Shown piece by piece: positions 1 through 8,825 of a stretch of 64,000 bases of DNA (positions are counted from its first letter, which is position 1; the number at the start of each line of letters is the position of its first letter). The stretch is from NCBI GenBank assembly GCA_016841205.1, contig JAENZP010000013.1, positions 31,231-95,230 of the forward strand, read 5' to 3'. This DNA comes from Desulfoscipio geothermicus. Lineage in GTDB: Bacteria > Bacillota > Desulfotomaculia > Desulfotomaculales > Desulfallaceae. The translations under genes were made by a program, and so were the position numbers. The notes beneath the pieces are model-generated. The model did not search any database and had not been told where the DNA came from. It saw nothing but the letters and a program-made list of their open reading frames with translations.

Positions 1-387
1 GGGTACCCAGGGAATAAAGCGATATTCCGCCACTCTCATGCCGATAAACGGTAAAACAGAAGGAGTATTGGGCTTTTCAAGATCAGCGGAATTACCCTGA
101 ACTGCGCTTACAAGCTCCAACCACATTTCCTTATTGTTCCAACTGGCGCGGGTTACCATTTCCCCATGTATCATGGCATCAAGAGCCAACGCAAAGGTTA
201 GGTTATTTAACATGTGAAATTTCTTCTCGAATTCCCACTTTGGCACCCAGGTATTGAAACCATCCGGATCCTTAACAAAGTAACCTGGCTCGTCAGTAGG
301 CTTTATTTTCCGGCGCAGTTTTTCCTCTGCTTCTTTAAGATTCATTGGCTCCGCATCTATAATCTTAACGCCAGAGTATTTTTCCAT
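1..387 (-). CDS. DUF2829 (Tad2-like) protein, truncated by the window edge
   Basis: The reverse-strand frame is missing from the ORF track. It opens with ATG at 385-387 behind a clear AGGAGGG ribosome binding site and runs off the left end after 129 codons. The N-terminal third carries a phage-type segment (DEPGYFVKDPDGFNTWVPK). This is followed by the DUF2829 pattern LTFALALDAMIHGEMVTRAS, then WNNKEMWLEL and LPFIGMRVAEY..IPWVP. DUF2829 includes Tad2, a phage protein that sequesters the cyclic ADP-ribose signal of Thoeris defence. The family match is by remembered motif, and activity here is inference. A decayed IS3 transposase lies upstream, so this corner may be prophage or mobile-element debris. 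The C-terminal SQxDmLaeDW block lies outside the window. Confidence 0.75.
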   Translation of the reverse strand, partial: MEKYSGVKIIDAEPMNLKEAEEKLRRKIKPTDEPGYFVKDPDGFNTWVPKWEFEKKFHMLNNLTFALALDAMIHGEMVTRASWNNKEMWLELVSAVQGNSADLEKPNTPSVLPFIGMRVAEYRFIPWVP

Positions 388-639
388 AATCAATTATCCC
401 TCCTAATTAATAAAGATTTGGATTGTTTAATTACAAAAGCAAGTACCGCTCGCTAATGGTTATTAATGTGTACAACTATCTTACGGTTAATATTATAGGC
501 AATGTTTAGTTGCTGTCAACTATTCTTGGCGCAAAATTTCGAAAAAAAAGTCAGTTGTTGTGTTTATATTTTGAACATTGTAGAAGGCTTTATTTTTTGC
601 TCGATTTTACTAATATTTTAGTGGGATTTAGTAATTTAT

Positions 640-1142
<503 letters not shown>

Positions 1143-1306
1143 TAAAGCTATCAACAGAAGTTTGCCCAAGTTCTGAAGAGGCTAAAAAATTGTTTTATGC
1201 AGGGAAAAAAATAAAAAAAAGAGCTCACCCTCCCCTTGGGGAACTTTCCTCACTGACCTACTTTATCACGATGCGAAAAGTTAAGCATTTAGGTTTATCT
1301 TTTTCT

Positions 1307-1630
1307 TTATCTTCTTAATCTTTTCTCCATTATAATCCTGTACCTAATGGTAGTTTGTTCTAATCTCTTTTTGAGAGAATCTTTGACATCCATTTCTGTG
1401 CAATCATTAATTGAGTTTTGCAATGTTTCCATCTCTTTTTTTAATAAAACCTCATTGGGGGCCAATCCTGCATTTTTTAATATCGTATAGGCTAGCCGGT
1501 CTTCTGCCGGAACAAAAAGCATATTGTCGATTTTAATTCGCTTACCAGCCCCCGGTAAGTTTTTTAATTCCCCTTTTTGAATGGCCTCTCTAATTTTTGA
1601 TTCTGCAATTTGGGTAAGCTTTCCGAACAT
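1307..1630 (-). CDS. DUF1992 (DnaJ-homologue C-type) domain protein
   Basis: The 107-residue protein is almost entirely the DUF1992 domain. It has AESKIREAIQKGELKNLPG, a GAGKRIKID turn and FVPAEDRLAYTILKNAGLAP, which is characteristic of short bacterial proteins of this family and of vertebrate DNAJC28. There is no J domain. The charged C-terminal half is predicted to be helical. Its role is unknown; such proteins are usually small soluble cytoplasmic proteins. It stands alone between the IS remnant and the phosphotransferase gene. Confidence 0.8.
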   Translation of the reverse strand: MFGKLTQIAESKIREAIQKGELKNLPGAGKRIKIDNMLFVPAEDRLAYTILKNAGLAPNEVLLKKEMETLQNSINDCTEMDVKDSLKKRLEQTTIRYRIIMEKRLRR

Positions 1631-1841
1631 ATCTGATTCACCAGCCTTACATTATATAGCTCTTATTTTCCAGGTATTCATACGTGCATGAATTATCCTC
1701 CGATCTTAGTATCATTAATAAAAGCTAACGATTATAAGTGGTATTGTAATTAGTTAACATGCCTGCATATCGAATATGGATGGTTAAAACGTTCTGTAAT
1801 ATTATAATTTTCAATATTGATCTACCCATAATGCTCATTAA

Positions 1842-4505
1842 TCATACCGTTAGATATACCTTTCCCGCGTCACCATCGACAGTAATCATTTGATTAGCTT
1901 TTATCAGCTTCAACACACCGGGTATATTTACTACTGCGGGAATTCCGTATTCCCTTGCCACAATGGCTCCGTGGGACAAAAAGCCCCCGGTTTCCATCAC
2001 CACCGCACCGGCTTTTAAAAATAATGGAGTCCAGCCTGGGTCAGTTGAAGGTGCTATCAGTATATCTCCAGGCTGAAGACTGTTTCCTTCATTGGGGTGA
2101 TATATTAACCGCGCTCTTCCAGAGGCCCTGCCGGCAGCAACCGGCACCCCCATCAGGCAGTTACCGGAAGTTTGGACAACAGGTTCAGTATACTTGGGGA
2201 TCTCCCCGAAAATCACATCAGGCGGAGCAATTGACTCCATTTCTTTTCTTCTGTCTTTTCTTTCAGCAACAAGAGTGCGCAGACCAACACCATCCCATGC
2301 ACCGGTTAATACCGAAAACAATTCCGGCCAGGTACAGAAGTAAATGTCTGACCTTTCTTGGATAATGGCCCGTTCATAAAAACGTGAACCTAACTCCTGG
2401 GCTAGCATCCGGTAGGCTTCAATTACTATGGCTAGTACCGATTTGGTTTGTTCCCGTACAGCAGCCCCGGTTTGGGATTTTCTAATCAGTTTTTTAATCG
2501 ATACATGTTTGCTGGAGGGCACTTTGTCTTGGATTTCAAGCCAGGCCCGCTCAAACTTTTCTTTTTGCTCTGTCTTCAATTTATCCAAATCGGCTGTATT
2601 TATGGTGCTGCGTATGATACCGAGCAGGTAAGCAGGGTCCTCTTTCCACCTGGGGTTAATGATATCCAGCTCGTAAACGGCCCGGTGGCCGTATTCTCTG
2701 ATAAACTCACGGAACGCCTGCTTAAAGGTTGACCTTTCAGGTAGTTGCTTTTCCCAGGCAAGCGGATCAAAAGACGCTCCGGTGAGAAATTGAACGGCAT
2801 CCTGGTCCCGGCGGGCAATCCCGGCCAGATCCACTAACCTGTAACCGTGATCCGCGCTGGTTATACCCGCCTCCCCGCCCACCATTAAGGCATTTAACAC
2901 CGCAAGGGCTCTGTCCGGAAAATATTTTTCAAGAATTCTTGACAAGGATACAACCGGCATAGAGCCCGCTGCGCTTAAAAATGAAAACTCCATGGATAGT
3001 TCCTTGAGAATTTTCCCCAGTTCGTTATACAGATGGATAAAATCCCTGTCCTGCATATGGCTAAATCCTTTTACGGTTAATACTTCAATGGAACGAGAAA
3101 CTCGGGTAAAGGTTTGGGAAGCGTTTTTAGCAGCCTTGTTAGTCAGGGATAAGCTTTTTATACCATTCCACATCCTCTTCAACCCTGTAAGCCCTTTTAA
3201 GGGATTGGGGTCTTTCAACTCAATTTCCGGCTGGTGGCCACCCCAAAATATATTAACGTATTGGGGCAGTCCGCCCACATTATCAAACATAGCCCACTGC
3301 AAGGCTGATAGATTACAATAAAGCCTGCCGTTGAAAAACTTGGAGAACTGTAAACCTTCCGGCAACCGGTAACCGGTTTCAGTAAAAGAAAATTTTTGGA
3401 TTGTATCTATCATATTTATTGATAAACGGCGGTTAAGGGGTGACTGAACCATCGGCACGGCATCCCTGTAATTGCCGTTGGACCAGAATTCCGGCTGGTT
3501 CTTTAAGGCGTCAAAGGTTTTCCGTGGCAAGGCTGTTACCGGCCTGGCCTGAACCAGAACAAAATCACTGCCGTCATAAACCCATTCCACATCCTGGTGC
3601 TGTTCACAATCTCCCAGAGCTTCGAAGACTCTTAATAAGAGTAAGCCCAGTTTTTTAATCTCTTCGTCAGATAGCACCTGCCGTTTGGATAACCCTGTTT
3701 CCCGCACAAACTCGGTTTCCCCGTCTTCTTTAATGCGGGTGAGACCTTCTTTCCGCCCGGTTTTTCGTGAAAGAATTTTAGGCACTGCACTCCAGGGCAT
3801 GGCATCCAGATAATATGTATCCGGATCCACAGCACCTGCTACAATAGATTCTCCCAGGCCGAAATTAGCATTGACAACCAAGACGTCGTGACGGCCTGTT
3901 TGTGGGTCGCAGGTAAAGCCTACTCCGGCAGCCTCGGCCTTTATCATTTCCATCACCACTACCGCTGGCAGCACATCCTGATCACTTATATTTAATTTTC
4001 TACGATACACAACCGCCTCAGTGGACCACAGGGAGGCATAACACCCTTTAACTGCCTCAAGCATATTATTGAGGCCGCAAACATTCAGAAAGGATTGATG
4101 GATACCGGCGAAGGATGCCTTAACAGAGTCTTCAGCCAATGCAGATGATCTAACGGCTAAGGATTTTTCCAGTATGTTATCATTATTAATCAAGAAATTT
4201 TCTATTATATAAGGTGGCATAGAACTTTCTTGAATTTTTTTCCTTAGTATAAGCAATTTATCCTTGATAAAAGGGTAATCTATATTTTCAGCAGTTAATT
4301 CTCCAGAAACATTTTCAATCCTGTCCTGCAGCCTGTTATGCTTAACAAACTCGATATAGGCCTGAGTAGTGAATACTCCTCCTTTGGGAATATTAAACCC
4401 GTATCTTGCCAGGCGTCCCAAATTCCAACCCTTGCCGCCTGCAGCATTTACCCCGGAATGAAAAGCCTCTTCCCAGGTTAAAAAGAACTTTCCTGCTGAA
4501 GCCAT
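1842..4505 (-). CDS. PEP-synthase-like phosphotransferase (YvkC/Rph-type)
   Basis: The 887 residues have the layout of PEP/pyruvate-utilising phosphotransferases. The N-terminal ATP-grasp part has GGKGWNLGRLARYGFNIPKG, LAVRSSALAEDSVKASFAG near 120, GFTCDPQTG near 200, and DVEWVYDGSDFVLVQARPVT near 320. A long middle region follows. The C-terminal swivelling domain contains the phosphohistidine motif ETGGFLSHGAIVAREYGIPA near 840. The family includes rifamycin phosphotransferase and B. subtilis YvkC; true PEP synthase usually has TCHAAI rather than SHGAI. The substrate is unknown, but the middle region could bind a drug-like acceptor. Start chosen at ATG after AAAGGGTGG. It follows a TetR regulator and an MFS exporter on the same strand, suggesting a detoxification set. 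Confidence 0.75.
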   Translation of the reverse strand: MASAGKFFLTWEEAFHSGVNAAGGKGWNLGRLARYGFNIPKGGVFTTQAYIEFVKHNRLQDRIENVSGELTAENIDYPFIKDKLLILRKKIQESSMPPYIIENFLINNDNILEKSLAVRSSALAEDSVKASFAGIHQSFLNVCGLNNMLEAVKGCYASLWSTEAVVYRRKLNISDQDVLPAVVVMEMIKAEAAGVGFTCDPQTGRHDVLVVNANFGLGESIVAGAVDPDTYYLDAMPWSAVPKILSRKTGRKEGLTRIKEDGETEFVRETGLSKRQVLSDEEIKKLGLLLLRVFEALGDCEQHQDVEWVYDGSDFVLVQARPVTALPRKTFDALKNQPEFWSNGNYRDAVPMVQSPLNRRLSINMIDTIQKFSFTETGYRLPEGLQFSKFFNGRLYCNLSALQWAMFDNVGGLPQYVNIFWGGHQPEIELKDPNPLKGLTGLKRMWNGIKSLSLTNKAAKNASQTFTRVSRSIEVLTVKGFSHMQDRDFIHLYNELGKILKELSMEFSFLSAAGSMPVVSLSRILEKYFPDRALAVLNALMVGGEAGITSADHGYRLVDLAGIARRDQDAVQFLTGASFDPLAWEKQLPERSTFKQAFREFIREYGHRAVYELDIINPRWKEDPAYLLGIIRSTINTADLDKLKTEQKEKFERAWLEIQDKVPSSKHVSIKKLIRKSQTGAAVREQTKSVLAIVIEAYRMLAQELGSRFYERAIIQERSDIYFCTWPELFSVLTGAWDGVGLRTLVAERKDRRKEMESIAPPDVIFGEIPKYTEPVVQTSGNCLMGVPVAAGRASGRARLIYHPNEGNSLQPGDILIAPSTDPGWTPLFLKAGAVVMETGGFLSHGAIVAREYGIPAVVNIPGVLKLIKANQMITVDGDAGKVYLTV

Positions 4506-4555
4506 AATACACCACCCTTTCCTTTTATAAAACGAGCGCTGCCTTGATCAAAGAT

Positions 4556-5200
4556 TTAATCATGTTTCATTTTTGGCGGCTCTTCCCTGTTAATTGCCCC
4601 ATAGAGAAACAAATCTACTATTTTAGCCATCTCTTTACGAAGTTCGAACCTTGACCGGTCTTTTAACCAATCTAAGACAACAACACCGCGAAAAACTTCT
4701 ATTGGGGTTATTAGTAGACTAACTGAGGCATCTTGCCTGAGCTCGCCGGCCTCCTGGCCCAACCTAATAATCTCAGCCAAAGTGCTCTGAGTACCTGTAA
4801 AGTTATCACTATTTAAAGACCCATTACACGTATTTTTAAGTCGATACCCCAGACATATTCCCGTAATTTCCGGGTTAACTTCAACCCACTCATAAGCATT
4901 ATCAAGGGCAGCCAATAAGCGTGATCTTGTATCCGGCAGTTTTAATAAGTTTTTCAAGGTCTTTTGAGCTAACTCTGCTGACATTTCTCTAACATATTGG
5001 TCCACAATGGCTTCTTTAACAGGAAAATAATTATATAAAGTTTTCCTAGCAATATCAGCTTCTTCTGCTATCTGCTCCATAGTTGTATTGTCAAACCCCT
5101 GGCGCTGAATCAGGTCCATAGCTACTTTTACAATTTTCTGCCGTGTTTCTCTTTTCTTCCTCTCAGCCCTTCCTTCACCAGGTATATTTTTTGATCCCAT
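4556..5200 (-). CDS. TetR-family transcriptional regulator
   Basis: The 214-residue protein has a TetR N-terminal helix-turn-helix: TRQKIVKVAMDLIQRQGFDN, then TTMEQIAEEADIARKTLYNY and FPVKEAIVDQYV. The C-terminal ligand domain is not recognised. The start is ATG after GGAGGTATGTA. It lies between the MFS exporter (201 bp upstream) and the phosphotransferase (50 bp downstream), all on one strand, and probably represses one or both. An imperfect AT-rich palindrome upstream could be its operator. Confidence 0.88.
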   Translation of the reverse strand: MGSKNIPGEGRAERKKRETRQKIVKVAMDLIQRQGFDNTTMEQIAEEADIARKTLYNYFPVKEAIVDQYVREMSAELAQKTLKNLLKLPDTRSRLLAALDNAYEWVEVNPEITGICLGYRLKNTCNGSLNSDNFTGTQSTLAEIIRLGQEAGELRQDASVSLLITPIEVFRGVVVLDWLKDRSRFELRKEMAKIVDLFLYGAINREEPPKMKHD

Positions 5201-5239
5201 TACATACCTCCATTAATAAGGGTAACATATTGTAATTTT

Positions 5240-5269
5240 ATACATTATATATTATTATACAATGTGTAT
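5240..5269. promoter_or_regulatory. Candidate TetR operator palindrome
   Basis: ATACATTATAT and ATACAATGTGTAT face each other about 40 bp upstream of the TetR start, giving an imperfect AT-rich inverted repeat. Position and symmetry fit an autoregulatory TetR site. The composition is low in complexity, so chance symmetry is possible. Confidence 0.35.
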
Positions 5270-5401
5270 TTATCTATATATTGCCTTATTCTTATCGTAG
5301 TGTCAATACCTAAAAGAAACAAATCCCCTCAAAATTGCCCTTTATGGGCGACAGCAACTTTTTAAGAGAGTTAAAAGCAACTGTAGATTTTAGTTACATT
5401 G

Positions 5402-6574
5402 TTATCGACTAATACTGGTTGTTATGGATTTACCACCTGAAACCATTGCCAATAACATTGCTTCTAGCAGTAAAGCCAATGAAAAAATGTAAAACCCCGT
5501 GCCATTTCCGAACAAATTACCAAGCAGGCCCACCAGTACCGGGCCAAAGAACATGCCTGAGCCCCAAAAGAGGTAATAAGCACCGGATATAGTACCCTTC
5601 AGTGAGTCAGGAGCGACTTCGTTTAAAAAGGCCAGAGAGGAAAGAAAAAACACTCCTAGCCCTAAGCTTGCCAATCCCAGCATTACACTAACCAGGGGCT
5701 GGCCAAACATCGAAAATGTTCCTATTCCCGTTGCAGCCGTCAGTAGGCCAGCTACCATGAACAATCGCATGTCAAAATGATCTAACAGTGAACCGCTCAG
5801 TTGGGAGAAACTAATAGCACCATAGAAAAGCGTAAAAAATACGCCTACATTAGTGGCACCGAAACCTTTTGTAGTAATCAGATAGGCAGGTAAAACGGTG
5901 AGAAATATTCCGTACCCCGCTCTGTAAAGGCTTATTCCAAGCAGGGCCGATAATGTGTCCTTCCTGGCAGTTAGGGCTAGGACATTGCTAAAGCGCATTT
6001 CTTTCCGTGATACCGTACCACCGGTCCTAACATCATCCACACCCCAAAGGATAACCAGGGCTCCTACCAGGCAAACAGTTGTATAAAAGAGAAAAGCCTT
6101 GTTATCTGTCCAAGTTGAGGCCAGTGCTATCCCTAATAGGGGTCCGGCAGTTAAACCCAAATGCAAAACGGCGTTGTATATACCCATTACCTTACCCCGT
6201 GACAATGGGTACTTAATAGATAGCAGTGCCGGTGCCAATGCCCAAAGAGGGGCCTCCCCGGCACCTTGCACAAGCCGTCCCAGGAAGATCAGACCGGAGC
6301 TGTGGGCAAAATAAAAGAGTAGGCCCGCCGTGGCACATAGCAGGTACCCAGCGACCATAAAGGTTTTAAAACCCAGCCGGTCAGAAAGATTGCCCACAGG
6401 TACCTGCAGCAAGATGTAGGATAGTGCGAAAAACGACGCAATGTAACCTACCGGTGCTCCGGGTCCTTCTAGGGCAATTAGTTTCTGTGGCAGAAGCGGC
6501 ACGATCATACCCACACCAAACATTATCATGAATACAGCAAGGTTTAAGGCCCTAAGTGTTCGGTCTTGAAGCAA
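5402..6574 (-). CDS. MFS transporter, 12-TM drug-efflux type
   Basis: The 390-residue protein is hydrophobic throughout, with about 12 membrane segments in two halves. The loop between segments 2 and 3 has the MFS motif A-like GNLSDRLGFKTFMVAG. The segment 4-5 region has RLVQGAGEAPLWALAPAL, typical of the DHA1 drug:H+ antiporter group. The start is TTG, with AAGGTG about 5 bp upstream; no in-frame ATG fits the ribosome binding site. It leads a probable operon with the TetR and phosphotransferase genes. The substrate is unknown, and export of a small antibiotic-like molecule is inference. Confidence 0.85.
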   Translation of the reverse strand: MLQDRTLRALNLAVFMIMFGVGMIVPLLPQKLIALEGPGAPVGYIASFFALSYILLQVPVGNLSDRLGFKTFMVAGYLLCATAGLLFYFAHSSGLIFLGRLVQGAGEAPLWALAPALLSIKYPLSRGKVMGIYNAVLHLGLTAGPLLGIALASTWTDNKAFLFYTTVCLVGALVILWGVDDVRTGGTVSRKEMRFSNVLALTARKDTLSALLGISLYRAGYGIFLTVLPAYLITTKGFGATNVGVFFTLFYGAISFSQLSGSLLDHFDMRLFMVAGLLTAATGIGTFSMFGQPLVSVMLGLASLGLGVFFLSSLAFLNEVAPDSLKGTISGAYYLFWGSGMFFGPVLVGLLGNLFGNGTGFYIFSLALLLEAMLLAMVSGGKSITTSISR

Positions 6575-7017
6575 ATATTACACCTTCTTTATTTATGTAA
6601 TTGGCTTAGTTGCGCAGTGATTATAATTCTGGTTAAGGTTTGATTACCACCCCTTTCTCTAGTAAAATTACACCTGATTAACCTTAAAAAATGACGTTAT
6701 ATACCGAGGTGCACTGACTGCCCTTTGTAATAGCTCCTGTTACGCAAGTGACAGGGACGGAAGGCTTAAAAATAAACAAAAAGCCGTACGCTGAGCGCAC
6801 GGCGAATTTACATTTTATAATGTTATGAATTGCAAAAACCGTATATTAACGCATGGTTATGGGCAGGTAAACAATCTACCTGTTTAAGTATTTAATTCTT
6901 GCGTTAAGGTAAATAGCGGCATTTGCACAACCCTCATGTATACATTTGCAGGATAATATTACCGCCAATAAATAGTAATTGTCAAGCTGATACACAATTT
7001 TGGTTATAGACAAAATG
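6575..7017. other. Gene-free stretch upstream of the exporter
   Basis: It is AT-rich with short broken frames only. It should hold the promoter of the MFS operon, but no convincing -35/-10 pair was picked out. The only strong structure is the hairpin at 6783-6803. Confidence 0.5.
6765..6803 (-). terminator. Intrinsic terminator (reverse strand)
   Basis: On the reverse strand GCCGTGCGCTCAGCGTACGGC forms a GC-rich hairpin followed by TTTTTGTTTATTTTT. The only reverse-strand coding trace before it is the transposon-gene fragment at 7018-7226, so it may be a leftover terminator. Confidence 0.6.
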
Positions 7018-7226
7018 CTATCTTAGGCTATATGTCTGTTCCATCAAAATCAGTTCACGAAGTTGGTTCAATTGTTTCTGACTAAGTGACTGTTGCTCTG
7101 CAATATTGAACTCATCCAAGGTTTTGTATTCCGGGAAAGCAGCTTGCTTGTATGTTGACTGTAGTTGGTGACTCAATTCGGGTACTCCCGCAGCATCTAA
7201 CCTGGAAACAGCTCTTAATATTGAAG
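7018..7226 (-). pseudogene. Possible IstB-type (IS21 helper ATPase) fragment
   Basis: An open reverse frame with no start codon reads LRAVSRLDAAGVPELSHQLQ, then AAFPEYKTLDEFNIAEQQSL and SQKQLNQLRELILMEQTYSL before a stop at 7018. The pattern (FP.KTLDEF...SL..KQ..L) resembles the segment of IS21-type IstB proteins just before the Walker A region, which is absent. It ends abruptly at the inverted-repeat element at 7227. Identification rests on a short stretch and is tentative. Confidence 0.45.
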
Positions 7227-7318
7227 TTTAGTCTAAATACGACCGTTCTCTTGTCCCCCCCCCCCACACCGGGCCCACTTCGACTAGAGGGATAGATAAC
7301 GGTCGTATTTAGACTAAA
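7227..7318. repeat. 92-bp element with 21-bp perfect terminal inverted repeats
   Basis: TTTAGTCTAAATACGACCGTT (7227-7247) is matched exactly by its reverse complement at 7298-7318. The 50-bp interior contains a run of 11 C residues (7255-7265). The termini and size resemble a miniature inverted-repeat element or the collapsed ends of an insertion sequence. No obvious target-site duplication is present. Confidence 0.6.
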
Positions 7319-7387
7319 AAGGTGTTGCATTATTTAAACGTGGAGGTTAGGTTGACGAATATTTTGCTAAGGCAAAAACAAAACAAA

Positions 7388-7440
7388 CATAACATAACAT
7401 GTTTTATTTACACTAATATAACACGTTATGTTATGTTATG
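7388..7440. repeat. AT-rich inverted repeat (CATAACATAAC / GTTATGTTATG)
   Basis: CATAACATAACATG on the left faces GTTATGTTATGTTATG on the right with a 25-30 nt loop. It is simple-sequence based and not followed by a T-run. The surrounding 7319-7706 stretch holds no supported gene. Confidence 0.4.
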
Positions 7441-7706
7441 TAAAGATATTTCGCACCCGTTTTGTTATTTTTTTACCTTGAGCATACCTGTTCTTTCCAA
7501 TGAGTAATTTGCAGGGAACCTCCAATGATCTTAGCGCATTAAACACAAAAAACAAACGGTAATTATTCCAAAATGTGTGCTATATGCAAAATTATGTATC
7601 ATGTCCAGATCCTGATCAGCAACATGCTTATGTCTAACTGGATTTATAAGTACATAAACCTCTAGTTGCTGTTGCCGAGATATCACTTTAATTATAAAAA
7701 TAATTA

Positions 7707-7754
7707 ATCGCTTTGCATATTTTACCAATTAAATAACCCATTATGCAAAGCGAT
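7707..7754 (-). terminator. Terminator overlapping the end of the 7741 gene
   Basis: On the reverse strand ATCGCTTTGCATA (containing the last codons of the gene) pairs perfectly with TATGCAAAGCGAT 22 nt later, followed by TAATTATTTTTATAATT. The stem therefore includes the stop codon of the upstream gene. Confidence 0.65.
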
Positions 7755-8085
7755 CTACAATAGCTTTCATTACCTCATCAAAGGTCTTACCACCGACAGC
7801 ATCCAGCATCTTATCCATTTCAGTTCTGCGTTTTAATGACCCGGTTAAAAGTATTTGAACTTCCTGTTCACTGTTTATTAGTATTGAATTAACATTTAAA
7901 ACTCCGCCAAAAATTCCGGCCAATACCAGTATCTCTGATGGAGTTAACGATATTGGGCAAGCACTGCCATCCTGTCCATCACCACCACCTCCACGGTTGC
8001 CACCTCTTACACTGGTGCTGCTAATAGGCCCCAAACTATTCATTATCTTTTCTACCAGGGCATCTAATTGGTTTTGTGATAGCAC
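7741..8085 (-). CDS. Small protein of unknown function with Gly-rich linker
   Basis: I do not recognise this 114-residue protein. It has an N-terminal helix (LSQNQLDALVEKIMNSLG), a Gly-rich linker (GGNRGGGGDGQDG), a hydrophobic stretch (LTPSEILVLAGIFGGVLNVN) and a charged C-terminal helix. It lies 24 bp after the small membrane-protein gene at 8110-8250, and the two look co-transcribed. The position next to an Hsp20-like gene and a SPOCS protein suggests a spore or stress connection; this is inference only. Its 3' end forms part of a terminator stem. Confidence 0.7.
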   Translation of the reverse strand: MLSQNQLDALVEKIMNSLGPISSTSVRGGNRGGGGDGQDGSACPISLTPSEILVLAGIFGGVLNVNSILINSEQEVQILLTGSLKRRTEMDKMLDAVGGKTFDEVMKAIVDRFA

Positions 8086-8109
8086 GTGCTTACCCCCTTA
8101 CAGTCAACT

Positions 8110-8250
8110 CTAACCAATGATAATCGGTTCTTGCGGTGCTGTTGTTTCAGCTGCAAGACCGGTACTAAATAATACTGCCAGAGCGGTAAAAATAATTAGC
8201 AGAAGGTCGTGTTGGGTATCTTCTAATTTATCAGACTGTTGGCCTCCCAT
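8110..8250 (-). CDS. 46-residue single-pass membrane peptide
   Basis: This frame is too short for the ORF track. ATG at 8248-8250 follows AAAGGTGTG. The protein has a polar N-terminus (GGQQSDKLEDTQHD), one hydrophobic segment (LLLIIFTALAVLFSTGLA) and a short tail (PQEPIIIG). It probably forms a two-gene operon with the 7741 gene. It is not recognised, though its size and shape resemble small sporulation membrane proteins. Confidence 0.6.
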   Translation of the reverse strand: MGGQQSDKLEDTQHDLLLIIFTALAVLFSTGLAAETTAPQEPIIIG

Positions 8251-8324
8251 ATTATCACACCTTTCATAGTTTATTTTAATAGTATTAAATTCGCTGGAAC
8301 TATGTGATTTTTAAAGTCTTTTTT

Positions 8325-8386
8325 CCCTCCATTCTTCACCATTAAGCAAGCTAAACCATATTATTTTAATAATAAAGAATGGAGGG
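8325..8386 (+). promoter_or_regulatory. Hairpin enclosing the ribosome binding site of the Hsp20-like gene
   Basis: CCCTCCATTCTT (8325-8336) is the exact reverse complement of AAGAATGGAGGG (8375-8386), which contains the GGAGGG Shine-Dalgarno for the ATG at 8394. If transcription starts upstream of 8325, the mRNA can hide its own ribosome binding site in a 12-bp stem with a 38-nt loop. The site could instead be a DNA operator between the divergent genes. Confidence 0.5.
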
Positions 8387-8393
8387 CCTAAAA

Positions 8394-8825
8394 ATGTTTG
8401 ATTCAAATAAATTTATCACCCAACTGATGAATGCATTAAACCAAAGTAGTGCGGATAACAAAAATAGTAATGACGACACTAACGTTGTGCAGGGGAAAAA
8501 TAAGACCCTCGTTTATTTAACAAGAGAGACTATAGACGAGGTCATTATCACTCTTGAGCTACCTGGTATACAAGACAGGGGAGACATACAATTTGCCATT
8601 ACGATGACTAAGGCCAGCATCAGCGGGGTTAGGCAAAAAGTAGAAGAGGCTGCGCAGCAGGGTAACGGTTTTACCCAGGAAAGGTTTGAAAAAGAACTCG
8701 TGCTACCCTGCCCGGTTCGCCCTGAAACAGCAAGTGCATCGTATAGCAAAGGGATCATAACTTTAAAACTAAAAAAACTAGATGAAAAAACTTTTAGCAA
8801 TGTTCTAGTTAACTTTTTTAGCTAG
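8394..8825 (+). CDS. Hsp20/alpha-crystallin-like protein
   Basis: About 143 residues. The centre and C-terminus show an alpha-crystallin pattern: EVIITLELPGI, a beta-rich middle, RFEKELVLPCPVRPETASAS, and the A-S-Y-S-K-G-I-I-T-L-K-L signature before a short tail. The N-terminus is Asn/Ser-rich. The family includes heat-shock holdases and spore-coat CotM/CotP-type proteins, and the spore-type neighbours make a coat role possible. The track start at 8379 lies inside the Shine-Dalgarno, so ATG 8394 (GGAGGG, 7-bp spacing) is preferred. Confidence 0.7.
   Translation: MFDSNKFITQLMNALNQSSADNKNSNDDTNVVQGKNKTLVYLTRETIDEVIITLELPGIQDRGDIQFAITMTKASISGVRQKVEEAAQQGNGFTQERFEKELVLPCPVRPETASASYSKGIITLKLKKLDEKTFSNVLVNFFS

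Noticed and set aside
7322-7507. 61-codon plus ORF after the inverted-repeat element
   Set aside because: The frame runs through simple CATAACATAAC repeats and has an unlikely composition.
7531-7728. 65-codon reverse ORF
   Set aside because: Its start lies in the loop of the terminator of the 7741 gene and it has no ribosome binding site.
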